DNA of 64,000 bases from Scardovia inopinata JCM 12537 (GTDB lineage Bacteria > Actinomycetota > Actinomycetes > Actinomycetales > Bifidobacteriaceae). The notes beneath the pieces are model-generated. The model did not search any database and had not been told where the DNA came from. It was given only the letters and a program-made list of their open reading frames with translations. Position numbers and translations under genes: made by a program. Positions 18,580-28,211 of the stretch are shown here, in pieces. Location: contig NZ_AP012334.1 in the NCBI RefSeq assembly GCF_001042695.1, forward strand, positions 682,001 to 746,000. The letters run 5' to 3'. Each line of letters begins with the position of its first letter. The stretch's first letter is position 1.

Positions 18580-19533
18580 ATGAGTGACAAAAAAGTGGGG
18601 AAGGCAGATTCAGGTTCTGCCCTTGGCGGCGACCAGGCCGATCATACTCTGGACCAGGCTGGTCTTACTCTTGGGCAGACCGTATCAGTTTTGGAGGAGC
18701 TTTACCCCCTTACATACGCAGAATCCTGGGATCAGCCCGGTTTGATTGTTGGCGACCTGCGCTGGAAAGTCAGGACTATCTACTGTGCCGTGGACCCAAC
18801 ATATGAGGTTATCCAGGATGCTCTGATGCACAAGGCTGACCTGCTTATTACCCATCACCCCCTCTTTTTCCAGGCAGTTCACACGGTAGGAGGGCAGGGG
18901 TTCAGAGGTGATCTGGTTCGCATGCTGATCGAGGCTCACTGTGGGCTCTGGGTTGGTCATACCAATGTCGATGTGGCTGTCCGCGGCCAGGGTCAGGCTT
19001 TTGTGGAGAAATTGGGGCTGATTGATCAGGGGCCTTTGGAACCTGTGGATGATCCGGAAGCAACCAGTCTGATTGGTTTAGGCAGACTGGGCCGGCTGAA
19101 AGAAACAGAAAGCTTGGAAAGCTTCGCCCACCGGGTAGCTTCCTGCTTACCTGAGACAGAAGTGGGAATCACGGTCGCTGGAGATAAGGATATGCCTGTT
19201 AACCTGGTTGCTGTCCTGCCAGGGTCAGGAGATTCCCTGATAGGAAAGGCTGTGGAATCGGGGGCAGATGTTTATGTAACCAGCGATTTGCGCCATCACC
19301 CGGTTACTGATGCTTGCCAGCAAGCCAGGTATGCAGCCCGTCTGTCAGGCCAGGATTCTTTTCCCCGGCCGGCATTTATCAATACTCCTCACTCAGCCAT
19401 TGAAAAACTGTGGCTGTCTGTATACGGAATTCATGATATTCCTGATGCCCTGGCCTGTAAATTCGGGGAAGAGAACCGACCTGACATGATACTGACTAAA
19501 CTGGTGACCGATCCCTGGACCTGGAGAATATGA
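18580..19533 (+). CDS. NIF3-like dinuclear metal centre protein (GTP cyclohydrolase I type 2 family)
   Basis: A 317-residue member of the NIF3/YbgI/YqfO family, which forms toroidal hexamers with two metal ions per subunit. Metal-binding motifs are visible: LLITHHPLFFQ near residue 89 and VGHTNVDVAV near 125, with the C-terminal pair in the region ending INTPHSAIEKLW. It lacks the long YqfO insertion. The biochemical function is not settled despite the name. AGCAGGAG precedes the ATG, and the 75-bp gap after polA suggests co-transcription. Confidence 0.85.
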   Translation: MSDKKVGKADSGSALGGDQADHTLDQAGLTLGQTVSVLEELYPLTYAESWDQPGLIVGDLRWKVRTIYCAVDPTYEVIQDALMHKADLLITHHPLFFQAVHTVGGQGFRGDLVRMLIEAHCGLWVGHTNVDVAVRGQGQAFVEKLGLIDQGPLEPVDDPEATSLIGLGRLGRLKETESLESFAHRVASCLPETEVGITVAGDKDMPVNLVAVLPGSGDSLIGKAVESGADVYVTSDLRHHPVTDACQQARYAARLSGQDSFPRPAFINTPHSAIEKLWLSVYGIHDIPDALACKFGEENRPDMILTKLVTDPWTWRI

Positions 19534-19550
19534 GATCTAGCTGCCTGCTA

Positions 19551-19572
19551 GCCTATTAGGTGCCTATTAGGT
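19551..19572. repeat. Tandem 11-bp duplication
   Basis: Two perfect head-to-tail copies of GCCTATTAGGT lie between the NIF3-like gene and tRNA-Pro. Confidence 0.8.
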
Positions 19573-19623
19573 GCCCATGCTAGTTGTCTGTGATTGTGGG
19601 AAGAGAAATAAAAAGATAAAAAG

Positions 19624-19697
19624 TCGGGCTGGCGGGATTTGAACCCACGACATCCTGCACCCAAAGCAGGCGCGCTACCAAGCTGCGCTACAGCCCG
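19624..19697 (-). tRNA. tRNA-Pro (anticodon TGG)
   Basis: On the minus strand the sequence folds with acceptor CGGGCTG/CAGCCCG, D arm GCGC-AGCTTGGTA-GCGC, anticodon stem CCTGC/GCAGG with loop TTTGGGT, and T arm CGTGGG-TTCAAAT-CCCGCC. The anticodon TGG reads proline codons CCN. The discriminator is A. Confidence 0.95.
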
Positions 19698-19745
19698 AAC
19701 TGGGAATTGCCCGCCGTGTGCAGGCAACCATTACAGTATAACCCT

Positions 19746-20930
19746 ATGACTCGAACGACATGCGGTTACCTGGAAGAGTCGGGCAGACACCCTAATAGAC
19801 TACAAAGCATGGGACAAAACCAAAAGGCAGAGAATTCCGGATTAGTTATGGGGCTTTTCTGTATGTTCTTTTCTTCCCTTATTATGTCAATTTATACAGA
19901 TCTGGCTTCACCTATCTGGCTGGTTGCTGCCCGTCGGCGGATGATTGGAGCAGCTATTGTTGCTGCTTTCAGCAGCCTGTCTTTTGTTATTGGCTATGCC
20001 CGCCATTCGCATTCCTGGGTTTTGCGCCAAGGATGGTGGATACCCCTGAGACGTTTTGTGGAGATTATCTCTTTGACTGTGGTTTATGCCACGACTTTCT
20101 TCTTCATTGTTTTGGCTGCATTAACTGTGGTTGCGTATGTTTTTGGCTCACAGTTTAGTCAGTATCTGATCTGGCTGGTTGGTGGTTTTGCTGCCGTTGG
20201 AGCTTATATTACCTATGTTCAGGCCAACCAGCTCAGTGCCAAGACGGTTGCTTCCCTCCTGCCCTTTTTTGTGATTTCCGGAGTTACTACTGCAGGTTCT
20301 ATGTCTGATGATCATGATTGGTGGCGTAATAATTTTTCTCAGTTGGGGGATAGAACTACCTTTGCTGCCTCGCTTTTTAATTATACCATCGTCATGGCGG
20401 GAATTTGTATAATTATTATTAGCTATTTTTCTGTGTCTGAGATGATCACATATTATCGGCTGACAATAAATAATAACCGAAAACCGATTAAGCATTTTAT
20501 TCGCCGCATGCTTCTCCTTTTCCTTCTCTTGCTCTTATCTGCTCTTTGTTTTTTGGGAGTAGGCCTCTTCCGCTATACTCCCCATCCTGTTCTGCATAAT
20601 ATTTGTGCCCGTGGCATTGCTCTGCCTTTGACCCTGCTCATGGTCCTCCTGCCCTGGTTGGCACCCCAACTATCCCGGGCTATGTATTTGGTTTCGGATT
20701 TGATTATTGTTATTATTGCTGCAAGGGGGATTTCCTGGGTCCTGGGATATACTTCCTTAACCAATGTGGAAGCTCTGGCAGTTTTCCTTTTTATGGCCTG
20801 GTTTATTATTTTCTCTCGACAGATTGGGGCCATGGAGACAGATCGGGTTCAGCAGGAAGAACTGTCACTACTCGTACCGGCCTCAGAACAGCCAGCACGC
20901 ACAGAGTCTCGCATAAATCCGGAGATTTAA
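19746..20930 (+). CDS. Multi-pass membrane protein of unknown function
   Basis: About 394 residues with roughly nine to ten hydrophobic segments and charged ends. I do not recognise a firm family. The phrase SMSDDHDWWRNNFSQLGDRT followed by a phenylalanine-containing helix loosely recalls DUF998-type membrane proteins, but I would not assign it on that. The tail after residue 365 is hydrophilic. No clear ribosome-binding site precedes ATG 19746 or the later ATG at 19809 (MGQNQKAENSG), so the start is uncertain. It is convergent with glgX, with only 14 bp between the stops. Confidence 0.65.
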   Translation: MTRTTCGYLEESGRHPNRLQSMGQNQKAENSGLVMGLFCMFFSSLIMSIYTDLASPIWLVAARRRMIGAAIVAAFSSLSFVIGYARHSHSWVLRQGWWIPLRRFVEIISLTVVYATTFFFIVLAALTVVAYVFGSQFSQYLIWLVGGFAAVGAYITYVQANQLSAKTVASLLPFFVISGVTTAGSMSDDHDWWRNNFSQLGDRTTFAASLFNYTIVMAGICIIIISYFSVSEMITYYRLTINNNRKPIKHFIRRMLLLFLLLLLSALCFLGVGLFRYTPHPVLHNICARGIALPLTLLMVLLPWLAPQLSRAMYLVSDLIIVIIAARGISWVLGYTSLTNVEALAVFLFMAWFIIFSRQIGAMETDRVQQEELSLLVPASEQPARTESRINPEI

Positions 20931-20944
20931 GCTGGAGAGGCCGA

Positions 20945-23263
20945 CTATTTTTCCTCTTTATTCTGGTCATCTCCAGCAGGCGAAGATTTATCAGAAATGC
21001 CCCTGTCAGGATTGTCAGAAGAAGTAGGGGACAGCGAAGACCTTACTGTCTGTCCTGATTGTTCTGACTGCTTTTTTACTTTTTTGGCCTGACCATGATT
21101 CATATCGATCTGGAACGCCTCCTGAGTTTGGGAAGTCACCAGGGGAACATCATTATCATCGCTGATCAGCAGGAGGAAACTCCTAGACTGAGCCATGATG
21201 TTGAAACCGGCTTCATAAGCAAGTTCGGGGGAGAAGGGGTCGTGAGTGTCTACCAGGAGTTTCCATTTCTTACCATATTTTGCATCCGGCAGCTGGAACA
21301 TGAGAGACTCATAATAGGCGTTGAAGATGAGAATAAAATCGTTGTCAACAATCTGATTTCCGTATACATCGGACTCGGGGATGGCGTGCCCGTTCAGAAA
21401 AACCATCATGGTCAAGGCGTTGGTATTATCCCAATCTTCCTGATCCATCACATTGCCTGTGTGATCAAACCATTCCACTTCCGGCACTGAGCAGCCGTCG
21501 GGAGCGATAGCGTTAAAGAACTTGCGCCGGTGGAGAACAGGATGAGTCAGACGGATATGGATCATCTTACGGGTAAAATCATGGAGCTCTTCCTGAGCAT
21601 CAGTCAGATTCCAGTGGGTCCATGATAAGGAGTTGTCCTGGCAGTAGGCGTTGTTGTTACCCTGCTGGGTACGCATAATCTCATCGCCTCCGTTAATCAT
21701 AGGGATGCCCTGACTGACCATCATGGTGGAAATGAAATTACGCATCTGCTGGCTGCGCAGTTCATTGATATCGGTTACATCAGTAGGCCCTTCAACTCCG
21801 CAGTTCCAGGACCGGTTATTATTGTCTCCGTCATTATTGCCTTCGCCATTGGCTTCGTTGTGTTTGTTGTTGTAGCTGACCAGATCATTCATGGTAAAAC
21901 CATCATGCGCAGTAATGAAGTTGATAGATGCTACAGGACGGCGTCCATCAGCCCGGTAAAGGTCAGAACTACCCATCAGGCGGCTGGCAAATTCAGGTAG
22001 TTTGGACGGCTGGGACCTCCAGAAGTCACGGACGGTATCCCTGTACATTCCATTCCATTCACTCCACAGGGGAGGGAATCCTCCAACCTGGTAGCCGCCG
22101 GAACCAATATCCCAGGGTTCGGCAATAAGCTTGACGTTAGAAATAACTGGATCCTGCTGAATAATGTCAAAGAAGGCAGACAGCTTGTCGACATCAGAGA
22201 ACTGACGGGCCAGGGTAGCAGCCAAATCAAAACGGAAGCCGTCAACATGCATTTCTGTGACCCAATAGCGCAGGGAATCCATAATCAGCTGGAGGGTATG
22301 GGGAGAACGCATCAGAAGGGAATTGCCGGTACCGGTTGTATCAAAATAGTGGCGTTCATCCCCGTCCACCAGACGATAGTAAGAATGATTATCAATGCCT
22401 TTAAAGCTGAGAGTAGGGCCCATATCGTTGCCCTCCGCCGTATGGTTATAAACCACATCAAGAATAATTTCGATTCCGGCATCGTGGTAGGCCTTGACCA
22501 TGGATTTAAATTCATTAACCTGTTGACCCCGCTGACCGGAGCTGGAATAGGCGTTATGTGGTGCAAAGAAGCCTATAGTGTTATAACCCCAATAGTTGCT
22601 CAAGCCTTTGGCCTGGAGGAAGGAATCGTTAATAAACTGATGAACCGGCATGAGTTCCAGGGCTGTAATCCCAAGATTTTTCAGGTAACCTACCATATGG
22701 GGGTGGGCAAGTCCGGCATAAGTTCCTCTCAATTCCGGAGGAACCTGCTCATTGAGATTAGTCATACCCCGCACATGAGCTTCATAAATGACGCTATCAT
22801 GGTAGGCAATGTGGGGATGGCGGTCGTTGCCCCAGTCAAAGAAGGGGTTAATAACCACGGATTTCATAGTATGTTTAGCTGAGTCTTCGGTATTGCGGGC
22901 AGATGTGTCGCTGGGTTTCATGATGTCATAGGAGAAAAGACTGGCATCGGAATCTATCATGCCATCAATTGCCTTGGCATAGGGATCAAGCAGGAGCTTA
23001 GAGGGGTCGCAGCGCAGCCCGTGCTCAGGATCATAAGCGCCATGCACCCTGTAGCCATACCTCTGCCCCGGCTGAACCCCCACCAGATAGACATGCCAGA
23101 TAAAGGTATTGCATTCAGTGACATTAATGCGGGTTTCATGATCGTTCTCGTCAAATAAACACAGTTCAACTTTTGTTGCAGCTGACGAATAAAGGGCGAA
23201 GTTAACGCCAATGCCATCGTAAGTTGAGCCGAGGGGATACATAGAACCAGGTCGAATTTGCAT
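20945..23263 (-). CDS. glgX: Glycogen debranching enzyme (isoamylase-type, GH13)
   Basis: The 772-residue enzyme hydrolyses alpha-1,6 branches of glycogen or limit dextrin. It begins with a CBM48-like domain (PLGSTYDGIGVNFALYSSAATKVELCLFDE) and continues into a GH13 barrel. Catalytic regions are visible: DVVYNHTAEGN near residue 265, GFRFDLAATLAR near 342 with the nucleophile Asp, IAEPWDIG near 380 with the acid Glu, and NFITAHDGFTMND near 448. The last 50 residues are low-complexity and rich in Ser, Lys and Gln. Together with the downstream shunt genes it feeds stored glucan into central metabolism. Confidence 0.94.
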   Translation of the reverse strand: MQIRPGSMYPLGSTYDGIGVNFALYSSAATKVELCLFDENDHETRINVTECNTFIWHVYLVGVQPGQRYGYRVHGAYDPEHGLRCDPSKLLLDPYAKAIDGMIDSDASLFSYDIMKPSDTSARNTEDSAKHTMKSVVINPFFDWGNDRHPHIAYHDSVIYEAHVRGMTNLNEQVPPELRGTYAGLAHPHMVGYLKNLGITALELMPVHQFINDSFLQAKGLSNYWGYNTIGFFAPHNAYSSSGQRGQQVNEFKSMVKAYHDAGIEIILDVVYNHTAEGNDMGPTLSFKGIDNHSYYRLVDGDERHYFDTTGTGNSLLMRSPHTLQLIMDSLRYWVTEMHVDGFRFDLAATLARQFSDVDKLSAFFDIIQQDPVISNVKLIAEPWDIGSGGYQVGGFPPLWSEWNGMYRDTVRDFWRSQPSKLPEFASRLMGSSDLYRADGRRPVASINFITAHDGFTMNDLVSYNNKHNEANGEGNNDGDNNNRSWNCGVEGPTDVTDINELRSQQMRNFISTMMVSQGIPMINGGDEIMRTQQGNNNAYCQDNSLSWTHWNLTDAQEELHDFTRKMIHIRLTHPVLHRRKFFNAIAPDGCSVPEVEWFDHTGNVMDQEDWDNTNALTMMVFLNGHAIPESDVYGNQIVDNDFILIFNAYYESLMFQLPDAKYGKKWKLLVDTHDPFSPELAYEAGFNIMAQSRSFLLLISDDNDVPLVTSQTQEAFQIDMNHGQAKKVKKQSEQSGQTVRSSLSPTSSDNPDRGISDKSSPAGDDQNKEEK

Positions 23264-23399
23264 AAGTCCATTCTCTCACACTCTTTTGCACATAATGTTA
23301 AGAATCGCCAGTCTCCCCATATTTTTCCCTGGTGAACTCGTACTTGCTGTAGCCTTGCTGTAGGCTGGCTGTATTGTAGATATTAGCTGGAGGTAAATT

Positions 23400-24866
23400 A
23401 TGACTGTGTGGAAACCGCCGACGGTAACTCATCCTCTCGATGCCTCTGTCCATATCCCCGGCAGTAAATCATTGTCCAACCGGTATTTAGTTTTAGCTGC
23501 CCTCGCTGGCAGACCGACAACTATTCATGGTCTCCTGCGTTCCAGAGACACGAACCTGATGATACAGGCCCTGAAAAAACTAGGTGCACAGGTGCTGTCT
23601 GCGGATGAAACCAGTACAACTGTGACCGTTATTCCTCCTGAATCTGGTATTTTTAAAGGACGCTGTCGAATCAACTGTGGATTGGCAGGAACGGTGATGC
23701 GCTTTGTACCTGCCCTGGCTTTGTATGCTGACAGTTCTGTTGTGTTTGATGGTGATGATCAGGCATATCGTCGCCCTATGAAGCCCTTGCTCGATGGCTT
23801 GTGCCAGTTGGGAGCACGGGTTGAATATTTAGGCCAGGAAGGGCATCTTCCTTTTATGATTATTCCTGATCGGAATTTTATTGCACAGATAAGTCCGGGG
23901 GAGGAATCAGGGTTTGAAACAGAATCACAGTTAGACCGACCGCAGGAAGTAACGATTGATTCATCAGCTTCTTCTCAGTTTATATCAGGTCTCCTCTTGG
24001 CTGCCAGCCGCTATCCCCGCCAAGTCATCATCCGCCATAAAGGCTCCCACCTTCCCAGCCTTCCTCATATTCAGATGACTATGGATGAGTTAAAGCTGGC
24101 TGGCTGTCGTCTTGTTATGCGTCAGCAGTCTGCTGATGCGCAACCGGATTCCGGAGGTTCCAGCCAGGTCAGGTGGAGTGTGGTCAGGTGGAGTGTTTTT
24201 CCACCGAGAAGTAAGACAGGGCTTCAGCTGCCGGAAGAGATCCGCATAGAGCCTGATCTGTCAAATGCTGCCCCTTTCCTGGGAGCGGCTCTTCTTGCTG
24301 GTGGAAGAGTCAGTATACCGGACTGGCCTGAGGAAACCACTCAGCCTGGTGGACTTTTACCGCAGTATTTGCTTGATTTTGGTGCTCATATTGATAAAAC
24401 CAGTCAGGCTGCTGATGGCAGATCATATACCCTGACTGCTTCTTTTCCCTCTGCTTCCAGACCTCACGGCCTGGGGGACTATAACCTGTCGGCTGCCGGA
24501 GAACTTGCCCCTTCTCTTGCCGCTCTTGCTGTGGTTGCAGACAAGCCTACCAGCTTTCATGGGATTGGGCACTTGCGCGGGCATGAGACCAACAGGTTGG
24601 CAGCCTTGGTAAATCAGATCCACCGGGTGGGAGCGAATGCTGAAGAACTGGAGGATGGAATTACCATCTATCCTCCGCAATCCCTGACTGATTTACATCC
24701 AACCTGTATGGAAACTTACGCTGATCATCGAATGGCAACTTTTGCAGCTATGCTCAGTATTCCTATACCTGGTCTGACCATCAGCAACATTGAGGCAACC
24801 AGGAAAACTCTTCCTGATTTTCCAGGGATGTGGACCAGTATGATCCGGCAAAATTATCAGCACTGA
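23400..24866 (+). CDS. aroA: 3-phosphoshikimate 1-carboxyvinyltransferase (EPSP synthase)
   Basis: This enzyme joins shikimate-3-phosphate and phosphoenolpyruvate in aromatic amino acid synthesis. The 488-residue protein has the PGSKSLSNRYLVLAALA motif near residue 20, NCGLAGTVMRFVPALA near 97 and MxTYADHRMATFAAM near 435. It is longer than the usual 430 residues because of two polar inserts (around 165-190 and 240-275). The second insert contains an in-frame 15-bp tandem duplication encoding RWSVVRWSV. GGAGGTAA precedes the ATG. Confidence 0.95.
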   Translation: MTVWKPPTVTHPLDASVHIPGSKSLSNRYLVLAALAGRPTTIHGLLRSRDTNLMIQALKKLGAQVLSADETSTTVTVIPPESGIFKGRCRINCGLAGTVMRFVPALALYADSSVVFDGDDQAYRRPMKPLLDGLCQLGARVEYLGQEGHLPFMIIPDRNFIAQISPGEESGFETESQLDRPQEVTIDSSASSQFISGLLLAASRYPRQVIIRHKGSHLPSLPHIQMTMDELKLAGCRLVMRQQSADAQPDSGGSSQVRWSVVRWSVFPPRSKTGLQLPEEIRIEPDLSNAAPFLGAALLAGGRVSIPDWPEETTQPGGLLPQYLLDFGAHIDKTSQAADGRSYTLTASFPSASRPHGLGDYNLSAAGELAPSLAALAVVADKPTSFHGIGHLRGHETNRLAALVNQIHRVGANAEELEDGITIYPPQSLTDLHPTCMETYADHRMATFAAMLSIPIPGLTISNIEATRKTLPDFPGMWTSMIRQNYQH

Positions 24867-24887
24867 GTATCAGCACTAACATACATA

Positions 24888-24924
24888 AAGGTGGTATAAG
24901 TCAGCATAAGACTTATACCACCTT
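24888..24924. terminator. Hairpin between convergent aroA and ackA
   Basis: A perfect 15-bp stem (24888-24902 with 24910-24924) and 7-base loop. Neither side has a strong T run, so it could end either transcript weakly or protect 3' ends. Confidence 0.6.
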
Positions 24925-24926
24925 AT

Positions 24927-24975
24927 TAAATGGGCACTAAATGGGCATTAAGTGGGTACCTTATTAAGTGGGCAA
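24927..24975. repeat. Imperfect 11-bp tandem repeats
   Basis: Three head-to-tail 11-mers (TAAATGGGCAC, TAAATGGGCAT, TAAGTGGGTAC) occupy 24927-24959, and a fourth copy TAAGTGGGCAA follows at 24965-24975. They lie just beyond the hairpin. Confidence 0.8.
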
Positions 24976-25021
24976 TCCACCACTCTGGCCCTATCTGCTG
25001 TAGCAGCAGTATATGAGCAGA

Positions 25022-26248
25022 TCAGCGCTGGAACTTGTTGCCGTATTCGTCACCAACTTCAGCCAGTTGCGCAACCTTACGGGCTATGGCGAGCTCTTCA
25101 TTGGTCGGGATAACAGCAATAATTACCGAGCTGTCAGGGGTTGAGATGATGCGTGGCTGACTGCTGCGGATTTCGTTCTTTTCCTTATCGAGTCTGACCC
25201 CAAACGGTGCCAGCTTGTCGCAGACGGCCTGGCGCACGGAAGAATCATTCTCACCTACACCTGCAGTGAAGGTAATGACATCAACTCCGCTCATCTGAGC
25301 AGTATAAGCGCCAATATAGCTGACAATGCGATGGATGTAAATGTCAAAAGCTAGCTGAGCATCTTTATCTCCCTGCGCGCGCAGAGCATCTACATCGCGC
25401 ATGTCTCCGTGACCAGTCAGACCCATCATGCCGGACTGCTTGTTGAAGAGGGTATCGAGCTGATCCACATCCATGTGAGCATTACGAATCAGGTGGAAGA
25501 CGACAGCTGGATCAATATCACCGGTCCTGCCGCCCATAACCAGTCCTTCCAGAGGAGTCAGACCCATGGATGTTTCCACCGGCCGTCCGGAAATCTGAGC
25601 AGAAGCAGAAGCACCATTTCCAATGTGAAGGACAATCTGTTTGAGACCTTCAGCAGGTTTGTCTACGAGCTGCGGAACCACTGAGCCCACGTACTCATGA
25701 CTGGTACCATGAGCACCGTAGCGACGGATGTGATACTTTTCAGCAACTTCCTTATTCAAAGCGTAGGTGCTGGAGGCTGCGGGCAACTGGAAGAAGAAGG
25801 AACTGTCAAAAACAAATCCCTGGGGAACATCGGGCAGGAGCCGAGTCATGACTTCGGCTCCAATAGCTTCCGGACCATTGTGCAGAGGAGCCAAGACAGC
25901 TAAATCCTTGACCTGCTGAATAGTCTTGGGGGTAACTAGAGCTGGGGTGGGGAAGATGTATCCGCCCTGAACCACTCGGTGGCCTACAGCAACCAGATCA
26001 TAATCTTTGAGATTAGGACCATACTGGTCGAAGAAGGACAATACCTTCTTGAGACCTTGTTCGTGATCCTTAATAGGCTCGGTAAAAGTGTGCTTCTCAC
26101 CATTAAATTTGTGGGTGTAAGCGCCGTCAGTGGGTTCTCCAATCTTCTCAACGAGACCGGAAGCGAGGCCTTCTCCGCTTTCCAGATTAACCAGCTGATA
26201 CTTGATAGAACTTGACCCTGAGTTAATGACCAGAACGGTCTTTGCCAT
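25022..26248 (-). CDS. ackA: Acetate kinase
   Basis: AckA converts acetyl phosphate and ADP to acetate and ATP, the main ATP-yielding step after phosphoketolase in bifidobacteria. The 408-residue protein starts MAKTVLVINSGSSSIKY, with VAVGHRVVQGG near 80, FDSSFFFQLP near 145, RRYGAHGTSHEYVG near 175, HIGNGASASA near 205 and FTAGVGENDSSVR near 320. The open frame extends 27 codons upstream. AAAGGAG sits five bases before the ATG at 26246-26248, so I chose that one of two adjacent ATGs. It lies downstream of pta in the same direction and is probably co-transcribed. Confidence 0.96.
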   Translation of the reverse strand: MAKTVLVINSGSSSIKYQLVNLESGEGLASGLVEKIGEPTDGAYTHKFNGEKHTFTEPIKDHEQGLKKVLSFFDQYGPNLKDYDLVAVGHRVVQGGYIFPTPALVTPKTIQQVKDLAVLAPLHNGPEAIGAEVMTRLLPDVPQGFVFDSSFFFQLPAASSTYALNKEVAEKYHIRRYGAHGTSHEYVGSVVPQLVDKPAEGLKQIVLHIGNGASASAQISGRPVETSMGLTPLEGLVMGGRTGDIDPAVVFHLIRNAHMDVDQLDTLFNKQSGMMGLTGHGDMRDVDALRAQGDKDAQLAFDIYIHRIVSYIGAYTAQMSGVDVITFTAGVGENDSSVRQAVCDKLAPFGVRLDKEKNEIRSSQPRIISTPDSSVIIAVIPTNEELAIARKVAQLAEVGDEYGNKFQR

Positions 26249-26309
26249 CATGGCTCCTTTAATCATAGAATCTGATGATATATGAACTCTTTTTAATATA
26301 CTCGGCGGC

Positions 26310-28013
26310 TCATACCTCTTCCTGGGCACAGACAGCAGTCAAGGCAATAGTGTTGACAATGTCAGCCACCAGGGCTCCGCGAGAAAGATCATTCACCGGC
26401 TTGTTCAGTCCCTGGAGGACAGGGCCTATAGCGAGGGCACCAGAGGAGCGTTGCACAGCCTTGTATCCGATATTTCCAGCAGATAGGTTGGGGAAAATAA
26501 AAACATTGACATGTCCGGCAACTGGATTCCCCCGTGCTTTAGTTGCAGCCACCTGGGGAGACCATGCCGCATCCATTTGGATGGGACCGACCACAGGTAG
26601 GTTTGGTGCTTTCTGAGAAACGATTTTTGTAGCTTCGGTGACTAGGTCTACATCTGGCCCGGATCCGGATCCCAGAGTCGAATAGGTCAGCAGGCCAACC
26701 TTGGGATCCAAACCGAATGTCTGGGCCGTCTGAGCAGATTGAATGGCTATGTCAGCCAGCTGTGAGGCGGTGGGATTTAAGTTGATGGCGCAGTCAGAGA
26801 AAACGGCAATATGATCTGCAAAGCACATGATGAAGGCACCAGATACTAAGGAAGCGCCTGGCTTTGTTTTAATCAGCTGCAGGGCGGGACGAACCGTATT
26901 AGCAGTGGTGTTTACTGACCCGGAAACTAGACCGTCAGCCTTGCCTAGGACAACCAGCATAGTACCAAAATAGGAAGGATCCTGCAAGCTTTGCCGGGCT
27001 TTATCAACTGTCATCCCTTTCTTGGCGCGCAATTGACAGAGCTTGTCAATCATATCAGCCAGAATCTCTTCATCATCCATAGGTTGGAAGTGTGCCTTAT
27101 TAAGGTTCTTTAAGCCCAGCTCTTCGGCTTGTTTTAGGACTTGATCTTTCCTGCCCACAATGATCAGATTCACAACATCGCGGTCCAGCAGATAATCCGC
27201 TGCTTTCAGGATTCGAGGCTCAGAACCTTCAGGCAGGACGATCGTTTTTTTATGCGCTTTTGCCTTTGTCAGGAGTTCTGCCTGGAAAGCGTAGGGAGTC
27301 TCAGGTCGGGAAAAATCTGTCCGCTTCAAGGCCTCCAGCACTTCCTTTGCTGGTGCTGCCTCTTCAAAAAGAGGTAGAGAATCAGTAGCTTCTTGGTCAA
27401 TCATGCAGTCATGGGCTGGAATCAGCCATGATGGATAGTCAAAGGCCGCTAACTGGGCTTTAATTCCTGCTCCTTTTTCGGTATCAGATGGATTCCAGCC
27501 AGTGACGAAAATTCCAGCAACCGTATTTCCTGCTTTTTCAACCTGCCGAATGCAGACGTCCACGGTTTTGCCGACAGCTTTCGGCTCCCGGTTAATGCAG
27601 CATATTGCAAGGAAAACAGGGGATTTCAAGTCTGCAGCGATTTGCGTATCGAGAACGAAACCTTCAGGATCGAAAACTGCCTTTTTATCCTGTCCTACAA
27701 TCACTACGGCTTCTGGTTTCGTTGCTGGGATGAATTCCTCCCAAGAACGAACAATGTCTCCCCGGGCATCCTCATGATTTTTCACCGCCTGCCCCGGGCA
27801 AACAACCCGCGCTTCGTGGGCGGTCTGATTTGCGTGAGCAGTATGAATCAGCACATCAGTAAAGGTATCCTTGTGTTTGCAAGCAATTGGTCGGAATATG
27901 ACTGTTTTCTTCTCCCTGGCCAATGCTGCAGTAACTCCATTTGCAACGACATTGCGGCCATTTGCCCCTTCTGGACTTGCTATAAAGACGGTGATTGCGG
28001 TCATACTATTCAT
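26310..28013 (-). CDS. pta: Phosphate acetyltransferase (with N-terminal DRTGG/P-loop-type region)
   Basis: Pta interconverts acetyl phosphate and acetyl-CoA, linking the bifid shunt to biosynthesis. The C-terminal 330 residues are the catalytic PTA domain (KTIVLPEGSEPRILKAADYLL, VVLGKADGLVSGSVNTTANTVRPAL, FADCAIN-like SDCAINLNPTA, GPIQMDAAWSPQVAATKA). The N-terminal 230 residues resemble the regulatory P-loop-like region of long-form Pta but carry a modified loop, FIASPEGANGRNVVANG. At 567 residues it is shorter than the E. coli enzyme because the middle domain is reduced. ATG 28013 lies only 2 bp after AAGGAG, so ATG 28004 may be the true start. Confidence 0.93.
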   Translation of the reverse strand: MNSMTAITVFIASPEGANGRNVVANGVTAALAREKKTVIFRPIACKHKDTFTDVLIHTAHANQTAHEARVVCPGQAVKNHEDARGDIVRSWEEFIPATKPEAVVIVGQDKKAVFDPEGFVLDTQIAADLKSPVFLAICCINREPKAVGKTVDVCIRQVEKAGNTVAGIFVTGWNPSDTEKGAGIKAQLAAFDYPSWLIPAHDCMIDQEATDSLPLFEEAAPAKEVLEALKRTDFSRPETPYAFQAELLTKAKAHKKTIVLPEGSEPRILKAADYLLDRDVVNLIIVGRKDQVLKQAEELGLKNLNKAHFQPMDDEEILADMIDKLCQLRAKKGMTVDKARQSLQDPSYFGTMLVVLGKADGLVSGSVNTTANTVRPALQLIKTKPGASLVSGAFIMCFADHIAVFSDCAINLNPTASQLADIAIQSAQTAQTFGLDPKVGLLTYSTLGSGSGPDVDLVTEATKIVSQKAPNLPVVGPIQMDAAWSPQVAATKARGNPVAGHVNVFIFPNLSAGNIGYKAVQRSSGALAIGPVLQGLNKPVNDLSRGALVADIVNTIALTAVCAQEEV

Positions 28014-28087
28014 TACTCCTTTGTGTGAAGCTGCCCGTTTGATTCCTCTATGATGGCGGTCACGCCTCTTCTCAGTATAGTCAATCT

Positions 28088-28115
28088 CCCGATTTATATA
28101 TTCCCGATTTATATA
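28088..28115. repeat. 15-bp direct tandem duplication
   Basis: CCCGATTTATATA occurs at 28088-28100 and again at 28103-28115, between xfp and pta and adjoining the xfp terminator. Confidence 0.75.
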
Positions 28116-28146
28116 AAAGTCCTCCCGTCCATAAGGCGGGAGGACT
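28115..28146 (-). terminator. Intrinsic terminator of xfp
   Basis: A perfect 10-bp GC-rich stem (28118-28127 with 28137-28146) with a 9-base loop. On the minus strand it is followed by TTTTATATAAA, a good U-tract, 66 bp after the xfp stop. Confidence 0.85.
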
Positions 28147-28211
28147 GGAAATTATCTCTTATCAGGATGGCACGGTGCCAATCTGATAAAGCAGATTACC
28201 CGATAAGCAGA

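Noticed and set aside
22247-22882. Plus-strand open frame inside glgX
   Set aside because: It is antisense to the GH13 enzyme with intact catalytic motifs.
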